Assembly: GCA_037043235.1 (NCBI GenBank)
Contig: JAWRVZ010000157.1
Span: 452,501 to 516,500 of the forward strand
DNA length: 64,000 bases
Direction: 5' to 3'
DNA from: Rhodeus uyekii
Lineage: Eukaryota; Chordata; Actinopteri; Cypriniformes; Acheilognathidae
The notes under the pieces are model-generated. The model was not told where the DNA came from, did no database searches, and saw nothing but the letters and a program-made list of their open reading frames with translations. Of this stretch, positions 12,701-27,700 are shown one piece after another. The stretch's first letter is position 1. Each line of letters opens with the position of its first letter. The translations under genes and the position numbers were made by a program.

Positions 12701-15700
12701 GTTTGTAATGGATGAAAACAATGTGGAAAGAGTTGATTTTGGTATATTGTTGGATGTTGATGTAAGAGTGTAGAGGCCAAAATACAGACATTGGTTAAAA
12801 CTACCTACTAATGTTTTATGTCTAATAATATCTCTACCAATAACTGGGATTTGTGTCTCTAATCATATATATCATACACACACACATATATATATATGTA
12901 TGTATGTATGTGTGTGTGTGTGTGTGTGTGTATAGATGGTTAGCGTCAAGTCCCGGATAAATCCTCCGCAATGATTCAGATTTGGTGTTGAAATAACATG
13001 TGTGTGTATATATATATATATATATGTGTGTGTGAGTATATATATATATGTGTGTGTCTGTGTGTATGTATGTATGTATGTATGTATATATATGTCTGTG
13101 TGTGTGTGTATATAAAATGTATTTCAACAGTCGCAAAGTCGCTCATTTCAAAACCGAATCTGAATCATTGCGGAGGAGTTTATGAATAGGTGTGCAAGCC
13201 GTCTGTCAGACATCCCAAAAACCCCAAAACAACAACACAGGAAAAGGACCCTAAAAATAAGTGAAGCCCATCCAGACAGCATCCAATGAGAAAACAGGCC
13301 TGGCTCTCGTCCAAGTCGCCACCTCTGCTTGTGTAACTGCGACTAAATCAACATGTCAGCGCCTTCATGGATCTGAATGTTTCCTTCACTCCAGAATACT
13401 TACAGCCGCTCTGATAATACTGAGCTGTTACTGCGCACAGAAATAGGAGAGCCGGCGTGGAAAAAGCCCTTATGTATGTATATGTGTATATATATCTATA
13501 ATCCTGCCCATTCAGAAGCATCAAATCCTGACCTCACCAACAATCAGAGGGTGAAGCTCAATGCTGGGCGTTCTGGAGGTTGAGACCCCTGGGAGCTGCG
13601 GGGCTCGTCTCACCGGCCAGCCGGACCCTGAATGTCTGGGCGGGAAACCGAGGCCTCTCACACTCACATAAACACACAGAGTCAAAGAAAACAGCTCAAC
13701 AGTTAAACTCTGAATCTGATGAAGAGATGGACAAATAAAGAAACATCTCATCATCTCCACTTCAGCAGCATTTACTCCGCATGTGAAAAGTGCTACAAAG
13801 AGATTATGTTATTTTTTAAACCCCTATTATACATTTTCATTTTATTCTAGCGTCTTTCATCTTTAATTTTACGGGATATCTATGAATGTGATTTAATTTC
13901 AACCTTGTTATCCATGCTTGGATACTAACTCTTTAAATGCTGTTTTTTGATGTTTACTGCAAGAAAACCGCATCAGGGTTTAAAACTGTTTCCCAATTTT
14001 TGGTAAGAAAGAAAAACACAAAACTCAAACAAAGCCGAACCTTATCAACCTGAACGGACGGCTGAAGCAGCACTGGAGATAAAAGCTTCTCAATGTTTTC
14101 ACTTACAAGCCGCACTGCAAATCAGATTTCATTGTCATTCTAAAAATTTGCAAAGCAAACAAATTTCAAGTGGGTGAAGTGTCCACTTCTGGGCCTCCAA
14201 AGCCTGCGAGACATGAGACTGTGGCTAAACTAATTATCCAGAGGATCAAACTGGACCTTAAATACTCCAAACATGGAATAAAGGAATCAAACGGCGACAA
14301 GAAGGGGTCACAGCAAAGCCAAACAGCGTCCCTCGGGCGGTCTGGACTGATTGTCAGTCGTTTGGAGGTTGTTGAGGTTGGTGGGCTCAGGGGTTTGTCA
14401 GTCCGACAGTTTAACCCTGTTTTCAAAAGGAAACAAACACAAGGCTCTCCGAGGATGACAGCGCTGACCTTTCAGAGCTTAAGGAACGGGAAGAGGAAGG
14501 GGGGGGGGGCAGAGACGACAACATGGTGCTTGCTTCTGTACAGAGTTTGAGAACCAATCCAATAGATGTTCCTGTTCCCTAAACTCAACACTATGGGCAA
14601 CACTTGCAACTGTTAAACTGATACACACCAGCTTCTATTTTTAAGTAAACTCTCGTCTTTTAAACTCACACCAAGTCGATGGCATTTAGATGCTCTATTG
14701 GTTAAATGTCTTTTGCTATACAAATATGTAGAGGTAAGAATCCAAATCAAGCATTGCACACAAGCGCTTGCGTAGCCGCTCTCCCTCATTCACATATGAA
14801 TGGAAATGAAAGGAAGGGTAAATCCGGCGTGACCAACCCTTTAGAGAAGGTTTTCAGAAGGATTTCAGCCTCTGTCCTGCTGGAGATTGAATCTCAACTG
14901 AGAACACATTCCCATTCAGTTCATCGATAGACCAAACAAAAAGAGAAAAATAAATCCTGTCATAATTTACTAATGTTGTTCTTAGAAACACACATTTTTT
15001 TTTTTTTTTACGAAACCTGTGAAAGTCCATGCGGCTAAAACTTAAAAGCTAAAAATAACTCAAAGCATAAAACAAATCCATATGAATGGAGAGGTTTAAT
15101 TAACTCTTCCAAAGAGATGTAAATGCTTTATATGATGAACAGATTTAATTTAAGCTTTTACTCCCAATTAAACTGACCAATGCACACGGGACAGGCAAGT
15201 GCTTCCGTGTTTATCATATGTGACGAGCTCTATGTATGTGCGTTTATATGCATGAAAAATATATATCTGTTCACCACATAAAGGGATTGTATCTTTTCAC
15301 AAGGCGTGGATTAAACTGCACGATTCATATGGATTTGTTTTGCGATGCCTTTGTAACCTTCTTGGATCTTTTAGGTTTTGGTTATGTGGACTTTCACTGG
15401 AAGAACCGAAACCTCTCAGGTTTTTATACACACACACACACACAAACTTCTTTAGCGTGTTATGGATTGGGAATGACATGAGGGAATATCATGTAGAGTT
15501 ATTTTGATCCGATTCTAGAACACGCATTGTTTTCATTTGTCACGCGTCTCAGAGCAGCGACCCGCTTGCTTCCATCTGAGTTTGTTGTGAAGGTCTGGTA
15601 GTGTACGATCCTCATTAAGAGAATGACGGCACGTTTTCACCAGTAACCAAGCACAAAGTCGGCAAGTGCATGATGCCTTGAGCTTAAAAACATGTTCAGA

Positions 15701-18700
15701 TCACGTATTTTCCCGCACATAACGCGCAGACAATCCGACCCTCATATAACCCACACACATAGATTGCTGAACTTTTTTGTGTATGTTCACATTGTCTACC
15801 ATTACTGTTTTTAGAAGGAAGAAGACGAAGAAGAGAAGAATCGTTACATTTATATAGTGCTTTACATAGTAGGGGGGGGAATCTCCTCAACCACCACCAA
15901 TGGGTGGTGACCAAATTCGTCAGTGCTCACACATGGATGACGAACGATACTACAACTACTACATTTGCACTCACTCGCCCAACATGCAAACATGTATTTA
16001 CGCTATCAAGTCAGTCGCCATATTCATCCCTCTGCATCAGTTCAAGTTAGTCACCCTGCCTCCACTTTATTCCGGCTGGCAGCCGGCAGATTTGAATTTT
16101 AAAGCCAGGTACTTGTAAGCTGGATATGCGATGGTGTGGGTCCTGAGGCTGAATGCCACAATTGTCAATTTCGAATGTAGCTCGCATGATGTCAACGAAC
16201 TGTTCAGACTCGGCACACAGTGCTTGTGTCTCTAGGAGCTGTGCCTCAACTACAGGCTACATACCGGTAAACGCGGACATTTCTAAATAATCTTGTATTC
16301 TTGTGAAGTGTAGATTCAATTTTAAATAATTTCTCTTTAATAAAAAAAAATGGCAAAACGAAAGTCTTACTATAACAATATATAGAAATATTATTATGCG
16401 GGAAAAATTTGTGACATGGCCCGCACCCGTATATAACCCCCCCCCCCCCCCCCCCCCCGGTGGGGTTTGTAAAATCTGGTATAACCCGCGGGATATATGT
16501 GTGCAAATTGTGCTGCACTCCATCCTGCACTCGACCATGTGATTGTGTGTTTGATAAGACTATCATCGGTTCACCTGCACTTACACAATCAGATGAGAAC
16601 TAAACTTGATCTGTATAATGACACTACTGTTTTCTGTCAAGCTGCTTTTAGAAGAAACTATTTTGTTTTATCCAAAGCAATTTCCATTGCATTCAAGAAA
16701 CACATTGACATTTTAATCAGTTCTTGCTTTTCCTGGGAATCGAACCCATAACCTTAGCGTTGCAAGCACCACACTCTACTGTTTGAACTACAGGAAAGCT
16801 CAAGTTTCATAATTGAATCATTTTACAATTAAGTCCTTTTTAGAGGTGCTTTACAGTGTCATCTGAACTCTCATATTCGATGACGGTTGCATCACTGATT
16901 CTGTATTTTCCTGTTTATAACTGTGAAGCTGATTTGAAACAATCTGGATTGTTCAAAATGCATTAGAAATAAGTTGACCTGACATGCATTTTATCCTTTA
17001 GTAGCCATAATTTAAAAAAATTACACATTAAACACAAGCCTTAGTTATTGCATGTTCTGTCAAGGCAAATGGTTTAAATGCATATTCATACACATTCACG
17101 TTCAGTGTACAAACGGCGTCTGTGAGCGTCAGCTGCACTTGTGTCCTCTGTTAAAGCTGAAGCGACGGCAGCCTGCAGACATTTATTCTGCTCTGATGTT
17201 CCTAAAACACTTGGGAAAAAAATCAAGGCCGGAGCCCTTTTCACTTTTCGCCTCAAATTGCCTCATCTCTCTGTCAGGGAGCCAAAGGGGACTCCATTAG
17301 AGCGGTCCGGAGCGCAGACGCTCCCCCCACGGGCTCTCCATTTAGCCGCTCGCTCTGCCCCGTGAAGCCTGTCCACATCAAATTAGAGAGGCCCCCGTCC
17401 TCCGTATGACTGATGCCACGGGTCCCGCGCTTGTCACCGGCTGTCAACCGGACGTGCGATTTGGGTACATAGAGCTGACAGGTAATCTTAATGTCTTCAA
17501 TTAGCCCAGTTAGTTCTGTCATAAACAATTTGATAAGTGCTCATGCAACAAACACACACACACACACACACAGATCATGTGCATTAATGAAAGGCATAAT
17601 AAGGTTCATCAGTGACAGAGGGTCGCGGTTTCCCTGTTTTCGTGCTGCACTCTCTGCTACCTGCTCTCTTGAAATTGTACCATCTCCTTTCATTAGCACA
17701 TCGCAGGCTGAGCATGTGAAAGCCTCTGACAAAACTCATTTGAAGGGACGGCCGGCAGATTGCCTGCAGCAGGTGCTGTGAGGAGATAAAACGATGGCGC
17801 CGCCGTACGCTCTTCTGTTAGGGCGGAAATGGGCTATAGGAGTAGACGAGCACCACCCAAACACCTCCATATAGAAATACTACAAAGCAGATCAAGGTCC
17901 TCGTAGCCTTATGTTTGGTTTGGTGTCTCCTTTCTTATCTAAGACCGATTCCAACGCCCACACCGTCAATACACGTGTTCCTATTGTATCGACATCCACG
18001 ACCTCTCTGTTCTAGGCCAATATTAATGTGCAGCCTCTACAGAGAAACGATCACACGATCGGCAGCAGCAGCTCTGATCCAAACACTAGCACTATTTAAT
18101 GTGGCATAGACTGATCTGAACACTAACAGTAGGCAGCAGCTCTAAAATCTGGCCAAATCTCACTGAAGCACTAGATCTGTGAAGAATCCATTCAAGATGA
18201 CAAAGGCGAGAGTAATGTTTTTTTTATAAATATATTTCGTTCACAATACTGAAACGTAAAAAAAACATTACACAGCCGATTACAATTATTCATCTAATTA
18301 ACAATACAGTAATCCCTCGCCACTTCGCGGTTCAAGTTTCGCGTGGATTTTCAAAAATATTCATAAAAAAAATCTAAAATACCGGCATATTGTGAAAAGC
18401 AGCGTTGTTTTATCGTGATGCGAGAGAAACGGTTTTCCAGGATGACAGGCAAAGAGATAAACTCTCTCAGAGGCTTTGTACACACCCACGGCACGTGATT
18501 GGTCGATCTCGCGCCGGGAACCAATGAGAGCACGAGTGGATGTATCCCGTGAGCTGGTTGGTTGATCCTACTTCGCGGATTTTCACCTATCGCGGGCGTT
18601 TCCGGTCCACATTAACCACAATAAACGAGGGATCACTGTATGTCAATTAATTAGCTGAACTGAGTTCAGATCGCACATCAGTTTTGGCTGAGAAATGATC

Positions 18701-21700
18701 CACAGAAGAGTCATTAGTCATAAAGTCATTATTGAGCTAGATGACAAAAGCATTGAATAGACATCACAAAACTTTTAAGACAACATTGTGGACTTTTTTT
18801 GTTGTTGAAGTAATTACACAGACGTTTTAAATGCAGCTCAGAGGTGGCATAATATGGATGAAAAATGAAAGGATACTCTAAATATGAAACTAAAACAGCC
18901 AGTAGGTGGTGAGTGAGTAACTGAATCATTCACTCGACCAATTCCTCCAAATGGCTGAATCATTTAGAAATCAAAGTGATCATCTTTATGAATGAGTCAC
19001 TGAATCGTTGGCTCACTCAATTTGTAAAAAAGAAAAGAAAAACAAAAGACTTAATCCATATTAACACACAACAGTTCTGCAGTGTCTTTGTTTGGACCTT
19101 CATTGGGAAAAACTGGGCAAAAACAGATTCAAAAGGATAACACATTCACTCAACTGTTGAATAAAATCCATTTTACATTTGCATTAGTGCAGATGTTCAG
19201 GGAATAAACAGCACTTTTGCTTGTGTGATATGGCTAAACTATATCATATAATACAAACACAAGACAAACCCCCCCGAACTTCAGTGTCATATTAACTGGA
19301 TTCTAGGCCTCATCATTTCCGTGCATCATGTTCGTCACTAAACTGCGTGGAATGTGTAAGATGACATACAGGTCTCACAGCAATAAAAGCATTCATTTGT
19401 TATTTTTTTCCATAACTAAATTGTACCAAATTAAATTAACAGCCCTAAAAATGACATTAACCTCATAACAACTAGCAATTGTCATGCAAGTACACGTACG
19501 CCACCTTTGTGTAGAATTAAACACTCTTGTGATAAAGAACACAAAAGCCCTGTCAGATGCAGCTTCTGCTCCAATCTTTGCAGCATAAATATGGCTTACA
19601 GTATTCTGATATAGACAACACAAACACATTTAATAAGGGAATTATGAAAATTGCCCTTACTATAGTAAAAAAGAAAATGGCCCAGGAAATCAATTCCAGA
19701 GGGCAAATATTGTCCCTTAGAGGAAAAGTTTAGACTCGTCCAAAAACTGTGCACACGTCACATTTTATGGCTCTCATTAGAGCACCGTATAATAATAGGT
19801 AGGATGTCGGCTGTGTAGACAGTAGTGTTGTGAAAAAACTATCAATACTGAAAATTCTCAGACAGAATTTTGACAGTGAACTGACACACCCTCCTTCTCA
19901 TTCCCTCCGTGACCGCCAGTGTTGGTCTGAATTTCGGCACAGAGCTGGAGGTATTGCACATCATTTTTCTCATTGCCGCAGGTTTCATGCTCACACCACA
20001 GATCTACATGATCTAGAACTGCCGCACACACAAAGAGTAGAGTATGATTCAACAGCTTTTCGTGGCTCATTGTGCTTACATTTGATGAAAATTCAGGTAA
20101 ACTTTCAGTTTTTGAATTAAATAGTTGAAAATGAAAATGCATGTTGTGTATCAGTATACTGGATCCGTACACAAGCTCTTAAAGTGACAGCAGCCTAATA
20201 AACCTGCTGCTGTCTGTCATGTTAATCAAAGAACAAGAGACACAAAACTAAATCAAAGAAACAAAACTCACTGCTTGTAACTTTAATTTAAGTGTTAATC
20301 TGCATCCAGTGTTATTTTACATTTGACTGATTTCATTTCTGTAGCATTTCTTATGCAAATACTATTGTTAGTAAACTTAAAGCTGTTTATTTCATTTGTC
20401 TCCATTCAATTGTATTTATGCTATTGTTTGCATTATATTTGTCCATATTTTATTACTAATTACATGTGTTTTTTTGGTAATTTTTTTTATTTTATGAGAT
20501 CATAAAAATATCTATAAGGTAGTTTCTGTGGTATATTTTTCAAGGTATCTACAAGATAATCTAGTATCGTGACAACACAAGAGGACGGTGGGTTTTACTT
20601 CTGAGCAGAGCTGAAGAACTCATCCAGCCATTTCAGCAGCATCTCCGGGTAACACAAACAGGTGTCCAGTGAGCGGCAGGGGCCATTACGGCGGACCCCT
20701 GTCGTCACCCTCCCACAAGCGACAAAAAGAAAGATCGGAGAGAGAAAGGCCGTCACTGGGAAGTTGTAATAGGAAATTGCTCTTGGCAACTATTTGTTTA
20801 GTCCCCAAATCTTTTTTTTTTTGTGCCAACACAGCGAGCCCCTTTGGAAAATAGGGCAGCTCTCCCTAATGAGTAATCTATTTCAAAGCAGTCTTGTCTG
20901 GGCATGACAGTTTACTGAGAGGCTTGAAGAACTGGTAATTACCAGTGTTACGGGGCAATTAATGCATATTACACTGCGCCACTCGTGGCGGCAACTGTCA
21001 GCTCCCCAATAAAAATGAGCACTCTTCAGCTACAGGGTGACATTAATTGGGCCTTTAATGACTATGCACAGGAACCGGGCCAAATAGGAACAAAACACAG
21101 GACTCCGGCTGACTCCAGCAAAGGGCTGGAAATTGTACTAAAAATGAGATTAATTGCTGTTGGGGGGAGGAGAAGAAGGGAGGAAGAATAAAAACGGGAT
21201 GAAATTACAGGGTTCCAGGAGCTAGGACGTCTTGCCGCAACGGCAATTCTCCATTGTCTTATATATTCTGTATGTTCAGAAAGGCCGGTGACGGACGGGT
21301 CCGAGATCATTCAGCTACAGCTGCTCACGGGACATTTGCTTTAGAAAAGCAAGAGTATAGGTCGTGGATTTGAGTCCAGCAGTGATGCATCTGAAAAAAA
21401 GTCCAGAAGTGTTTTTGTAGAGCAACTGACGTCCATTGTGTCGAACAAAGGAACTGAATAACATGCAATCTCTACATGGAAACGCGTGGAATGGAAAGGC
21501 CACATGAGCAGCAGTTTAATGTGTGTCAGGGTGACAAACGGAAGAAACTTCACATTAGACCAATTTACAAGAACTACCCACCCAAGATTGGGGAGAAACC
21601 GAGAGCAAGGCTTTTTACACGTACATTTCATTCAGTATTGAAAAGCACAAAGCCAAATTAAAAACGCACCAATATATTTGTGTGCTGTGCATTTTATGCT

Positions 21701-24700
21701 TAATACACTGGAGAAAAGGCCACTGAGCCGAACGCTAGCGCTGCTTCTTCTTTAGAAAAGCAATACAGGTGGGGATTAGCGTCCAGCGAATAAGCGTCTG
21801 AAAACGGTCGGCGGGGTTTGTGTAGAGCAACAGAACCACTAGAGAAGACATCCATTGTGTTTGGATAAAGGACCCAAATCAGGTTAATTAATGAGGCCTT
21901 GGTAGTGAACGCACTCCAGTCTGAAGAGCTCTTAAAGCGCCCGTTCATTAGCTCATCAAGTCATAAGTAGCCCTTGGTTTGAGCAGTTTATCCTCCACCG
22001 GCACGCACCAACCAAAAGCAAACCATTTGCATGCGTTTTGATGTGGCGTTCCTGCAGTATTTTTAATACGGAGCATGCACTACTGCTGTCACGCTCGCAC
22101 TGTCACCGGCGACGAGAGACGCGCAAGGCTTCAAAGCCGCTTTGCACCGGGAAACAGAACGAGCAAATATTTGAATTGCAAAACCACATTATCTTCCAAA
22201 GGGATAAAACTTGAGAGAACTTCCACGAGTTAAAGACCTACATTTGCGGCGAACACGTGAGTCGGCGGCGGTTCAAGGGGGGCGGTGGGCATAAGCACAC
22301 TCAACCTAATTTAGCATATCCACATTTGTGTAATGAGATCGGACGTGTTTTACAGTCGGGTCTCCCAGACGCTTAATGTGAGGAGAGAACCATAAAAATG
22401 TTTTTTAAGCAGACCGCCTATTTATCCCAGATCCGCCGCATGAAATCACGAGGCTTGCAGACTACCTGCCACAGATATGATTATGAGGTGACGTGTAATT
22501 ACTGCAGTCACACTAATGCAGAAGGAGTGTGTGAGGTATGTGTCAGCGTGTCCTAATATGAAGGCTGTTTATTCAGGAACTATTTTTAGCAGGGATGTTT
22601 CCTTGAAAATAATGCAACTGCCTCTGTCAATTTTGTCAATTCGGCAGCTATGAAAAATCTGACATGTATGATAACAAATCACTGCGGATTGGAAGTATAA
22701 TTTCATCGTTTTCCGTTCCAGGAAAAACTTGACGCTTGAACTTCAAGCTGGAGCCTGTGTAAACATCCATCAACTCACTGCAAAAAAAAATGTTTCCTTG
22801 TTTTACAGTGAAAACATCTAAACATTCCTAATCAAGTGAAGCAAAATGGTTTAAGACATTAAGTCTTAATTTTTCGAAAAATGAATCAAAATAATCTTGC
22901 TTTCTCTTTGAATTAGGTTTATTTTTCTGACCCCCTTGGCAGACAGTGATTTTTGTTTTAAAGCATACTCTTATTAGGTCGTTTTGCTTTTCAAGTAAAT
23001 CCTTCTTGATTTAGGAATGTTTAGATATTTGTACTGGAAAATGATACGGAGCAAGAATTTTAAAACTCATTTTCCTTCTCTGAACGTGGGAATTCAAACA
23101 GAAAACTGAACGGATGAACAGGTTCAAGAACTGTTACTTGAAGGGTTTCTGTGTTCATGCATGTTCATATCAACATCAAAACTGTTAAGAAACGGTGTTT
23201 GGTGTTGCGGTGACGGTGGTGCCCTCTGAACCAGTTCCTTGGCTGGCGCCCATCTGCATGTAGACACACTGGAGACAGACATGGGCAGAAATCAAACGCC
23301 CATGTGATGGATAACTTCAGCGTACAAAGACCCGTGTCAAAGGCGTTTGCTCTAAATCAATTAAGGTGATAAGAGCTTCATGTCGACAGTGCACACCTTG
23401 GTAAGTCGAAGTCGCAGCCCTTATCTGCACGGCAAGGAAGTCACAGTAATAACTAAAGACAAGCTATGACGAAACCACTGTAGCCACACTGTCAAACACA
23501 ATTTACAGCCCCTCGTATCTCCTCCCCGCGCGCCGTGAAAGCGCTCGTTATGGGCGGGCCGGCGATAGTGTCTCTGGACGGGACCCAGGGGCTTTCTGCC
23601 CTCCCGTCTAATGCCACGGGCGGCTTTCATTTGCCGTGATGCATGTAGGGAAGGGTTGGAGGTTGAAGTTGAGAGGAGGGCCGACAGGAAGGGAAAAAGG
23701 GGGAAGATTACAGCATTTAACATGCTAAGACCTTGCAGCAGTTATTCATTCATCCCTCTGCTTCCTTTTTAGGATGGGGTCATGGGTAACTTTCCACCGA
23801 GTGCCATCGAAATGGATGCAAAAAGCGAGCGTGACATAAAAAGCAGCGATTTGGTGACCCCTTTCTGTCCGAGTCTTGATTAAAATATGTTTGCTTTCTT
23901 ATTCAAACTGCCTTTTGACAAGCTCGGTCATATTTCAGCTAACTGCACAAACATTCTCTCAGGCTTTTTTTTTTCCATTGCGTACATGAGGTGACTCTTC
24001 AAGCAAATCTTTCCAATGAACATGACGCGACACGACACGATGGGAATTAAAAGTGGAAAAATAAATCATCAGCTTAAAGGAACAGTTTTGTAATCATGTT
24101 GTTCCAAACCTGCAACATTATTCAGAAACTCTTTATTTTGCAGTGTCCTTGTGGCATGTATCAGCCAGAGATTGTGTGTCAAAATAATGTCCATTTGGCA
24201 GCAATGGCTATGAGAGTATATGACGTTATTTGGCTGTGCATTACTGTCAAAAATCTTAAAATCAAAAGATACAAATCAGTACTTGCTGCTTATCAGACAC
24301 TGTTTTCAACTGGAAAGAAAACTTTTGAAAATGCGTTTTGAAAACGATAGACGTTACTCCGTGTAAACCTCAAAAACATGAATTTGTGAAAATGGTGAAA
24401 GCATGCACATGCACATTACGTGTTTAGTCTATAGGCATGCGTGTTCGCTCACAATGTATAGTGTAATTACGTATGTTGCGTGAACAAGTGAAATGCCTGG
24501 CTGAAATTTGGCCTGACAAACATTTGTCCAAAACACACGAGCAACTCAAAAACTCTTTCTTTCCTGATTTAAAACCTGACAGATGTCCGCTATGAGTGGA
24601 TTCCTAGAAAATACAGTTTAACAATGTTTTAATGCGAAACGAACCAAGAAGAAATTTCAACATTGTAATGTTTTAATCCCCCTGTTTTGTTTCGGAACAA

Positions 24701-27700
24701 AGCAAATGATCTACAGGTATGAAAACGCCCATAAATTTGGGTTTCTCACAACAAGCTAACAAATGTTTTCAGTAAACACGCTTAAAGATTCCTAAAAGGG
24801 GATTTCACAGCAATGCTGTAGAAGAACCATTTTGGTCCTCAAAGAACCTTTCAGTGGTTGGTTCTTAAAAGAACCTTTTTTTATATATATATTTTAATAA
24901 TCTAAGAATCGTTTTCCATAATAAAGAATGTTTTGTGCAATGGAAAGATTCCATGGATATCAAAAGGTCTTCACGTTATCATGACTATTGCACTACTGTA
25001 TTAAAAATAACTGTTCTTTATTGGGATCAATGGTTGTCATTTATTTTTAAAAGAGTAGTGCAATAGTCATGTGGACCACTGTTATGATACTGTTATGCCA
25101 TCTTTTGGCCATAAATATCATGAAGTACTTTTGTTGAATGGGGAGCTCAGACATCTCATTTTGTGATCAATAGAAGAAAGGTCAGAATGGCATGAGAGTA
25201 AATGATGACAGACTTTTTCTTTTTGGCTCAGCTATTGTTTTGAGGATTTAGGTGTGAGTGTTTGCATTAGTCCGGGCTGCTGTCGTTATTCAGAGTTATA
25301 AACTGCTCTCTGGAGACGGTGAACTGCCGTCAACTTCACTGATTACCAAACACTCATCACCAAATTAGGGAAGGTGCTGTGTGCAGACTGCAGACGGGTT
25401 CTAGAATCCATTGTGATTTAAAGAGACATTCCTGGAGATGGAAATTATGACTGTACACGAGAGCTCTGCTAGAGTAAACATCCGCAGATCTACAGATTGT
25501 AGTTTGGACGGCACTCAGAGACGGTGAACATCAGACGTGGAAACCAAAACTGCTTCCAAACTGGTTAAAACCTAAGAGGAAGTGAATGTAAGATGCATCT
25601 CAAACAAGGTCAAACTCCAGCTTTCACTCCTCAGCTGTCCTGATGCACATCTAAACTGTTCAATCAGAAACAACAGCAGACACTTCAAAGAAAGTGCTTT
25701 CGTTATTGGAATATTTTAAAATAGAATCAAATGGATGTAACCTCTGTAACGAGGAGATGTTCAGCAGAATGTTTGCACTGCTCTTTTACATCATAAAAGC
25801 CGAAGTTGACCAGTGGCTGTCAACCTCCAGAGTGACAAAATAGCAACAAATATAGCTGCAAGAAGGGACCAAGCACAAAGGCGGCATGTAAAGTCATGAG
25901 TAAATGGCTAGGAGTTAACATATTAAGTTTGGCCAAAATTGGTATTTGTGTTCTGAAATTAAATCAAAGAATTCTATTAAGAATTCCCAGTTGTGTTATA
26001 ATAGGATAATTTAATCAACGGTTATTAGCATTTTAGGAAATTGCCCCAAAACAGTTAGAGTAACTTCAGAGTATGGTTTTGTTCAAACTCAGCATGCAGG
26101 ACCGAAACTAAAAATCACATAACTAGCTCTTTCGCCAAATTATTCAAAAGTTATAAGCAAAAAGATACCTTTTTCAATTCTTTCACTAGGTGGTGCTGTG
26201 CTGAAACTGTGCCAGCAGCCTCGGGTCATGATTGTCATGACACACACCAAGTTCGTTCAGAATATGCTGAAGTGTTGCGTAGATATAGCCTCGCGTTTTT
26301 GGACAATTTCTTGAATTCATTGAATTCGCTCGTGCGTTATTGGAGAGCGGTTTGATGAATCGACTTGAATTCTATTTTGTCGGCATGATCTGAAGATGAT
26401 CTGGTTATTTAAATTATTTAAAAATTGAAGCAACAGCCTAGGAGTTAGGAAAAGTAGGAAAATAGTAGGAAATTGTATCTTCTTAGGCCAAGGAATGATG
26501 GGAAAATGTTGTTTCCAGCCCTTATGGTTCAAAAGTTATTAGAATAAACATGAGTGTAACTTTGGACATCGGGTGCCATTAGGTGTCCTCTATCTGTGTG
26601 CCAAATTTCCTAACTTTTCCACAAGTGGCTCTATGGGCTGACAGACTTAAGACTGGAAGAAGAAGAAGAAGAAGAAGAAGAACGCCAATGGATACAATGC
26701 GTCTACGCATCTTCAGTGCTTTGCAAACATCAACAACATAACAGTTGTCCATATGATTTGTGTGCTATATTCCAAAAAGTCATTCACTCATCAAAAATCA
26801 AGGGTCTTCATTGGCATTGGCAAAAACCTTTAACATCCACGGTACATTTTTCATGGAGAAAAGGTTCTTTACAGTGGAAAAAAAAGAGAAAAGTGTCTTT
26901 ACATTATAAAAAAAAATGTTCATCACACTAAATGGTGTGATCATTAAAGGGTTCTCTGGTTTTTAAAAATGTATTATTTTAACCAAAAATGGTTATTAAC
27001 CATAAAAATGGAATGATATGATTAGCGAGACAAATAAATCTAAAAGTAAACTTTTGTTGCACCAGAGATGTCACGTCTGATTTGACTGCTGTGACACTAA
27101 ACTTATTCTAATGTGTCTTATAACAAAAGGTGCAAGTATGAAGAAACAAAATAATTCAAAAGTTCCATGGAGGAAATAAAGCCATACAGGCTTGAAATTA
27201 CACAGTGATGATGAATGATGATCCAAGACGACTTAAATCGCATGGAAAAATACATATTTGACCAGCTCATGCATTTGCGGTGGACTCAAACCCATGACCT
27301 CTGTGTTGCCGTTTGAGCTTCAGGAACAGGGTTATTTTGTGACCTGGTAATAAAGGCCTTGTGTAACAGCAGAGACGGGGTCTTATCAAGAGAAGTCTTC
27401 AACACAAATCCCTGTAGCCAGCGGATGGGAGAATGTCACACACATGTACTCTGGCCTGCCTTTATAACGTATAAAAGAGCAAAGGTCATTGTCAGCTTCT
27501 AGCTTTCACGTGACACTCATCAAAAGAGACGGAGTGCTTATATGACCCTCATATGACTACAAACATTAGTGAGAGTTAATGAGGGAAATCAAAGGTCAAA
27601 GTTCCCATCCTAATACATCTCTTATTAGGCAAGGCCAGATGCTCTAAAGATCCAGCTATAAAGGATTAAAGCAATCGAGACATGAGAAGATAAGAGATGA

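Noticed and set aside
12834..13136. Open frames rich in Tyr-Ile or Thr-His
   Set aside because: Translations of TA/CA microsatellites, as also at 8263-8481, 12091-12303 and 34934-35146.
14170..14550. 126-codon plus-strand frame
   Set aside because: Antisense frame over the same DNA and no family resemblance.
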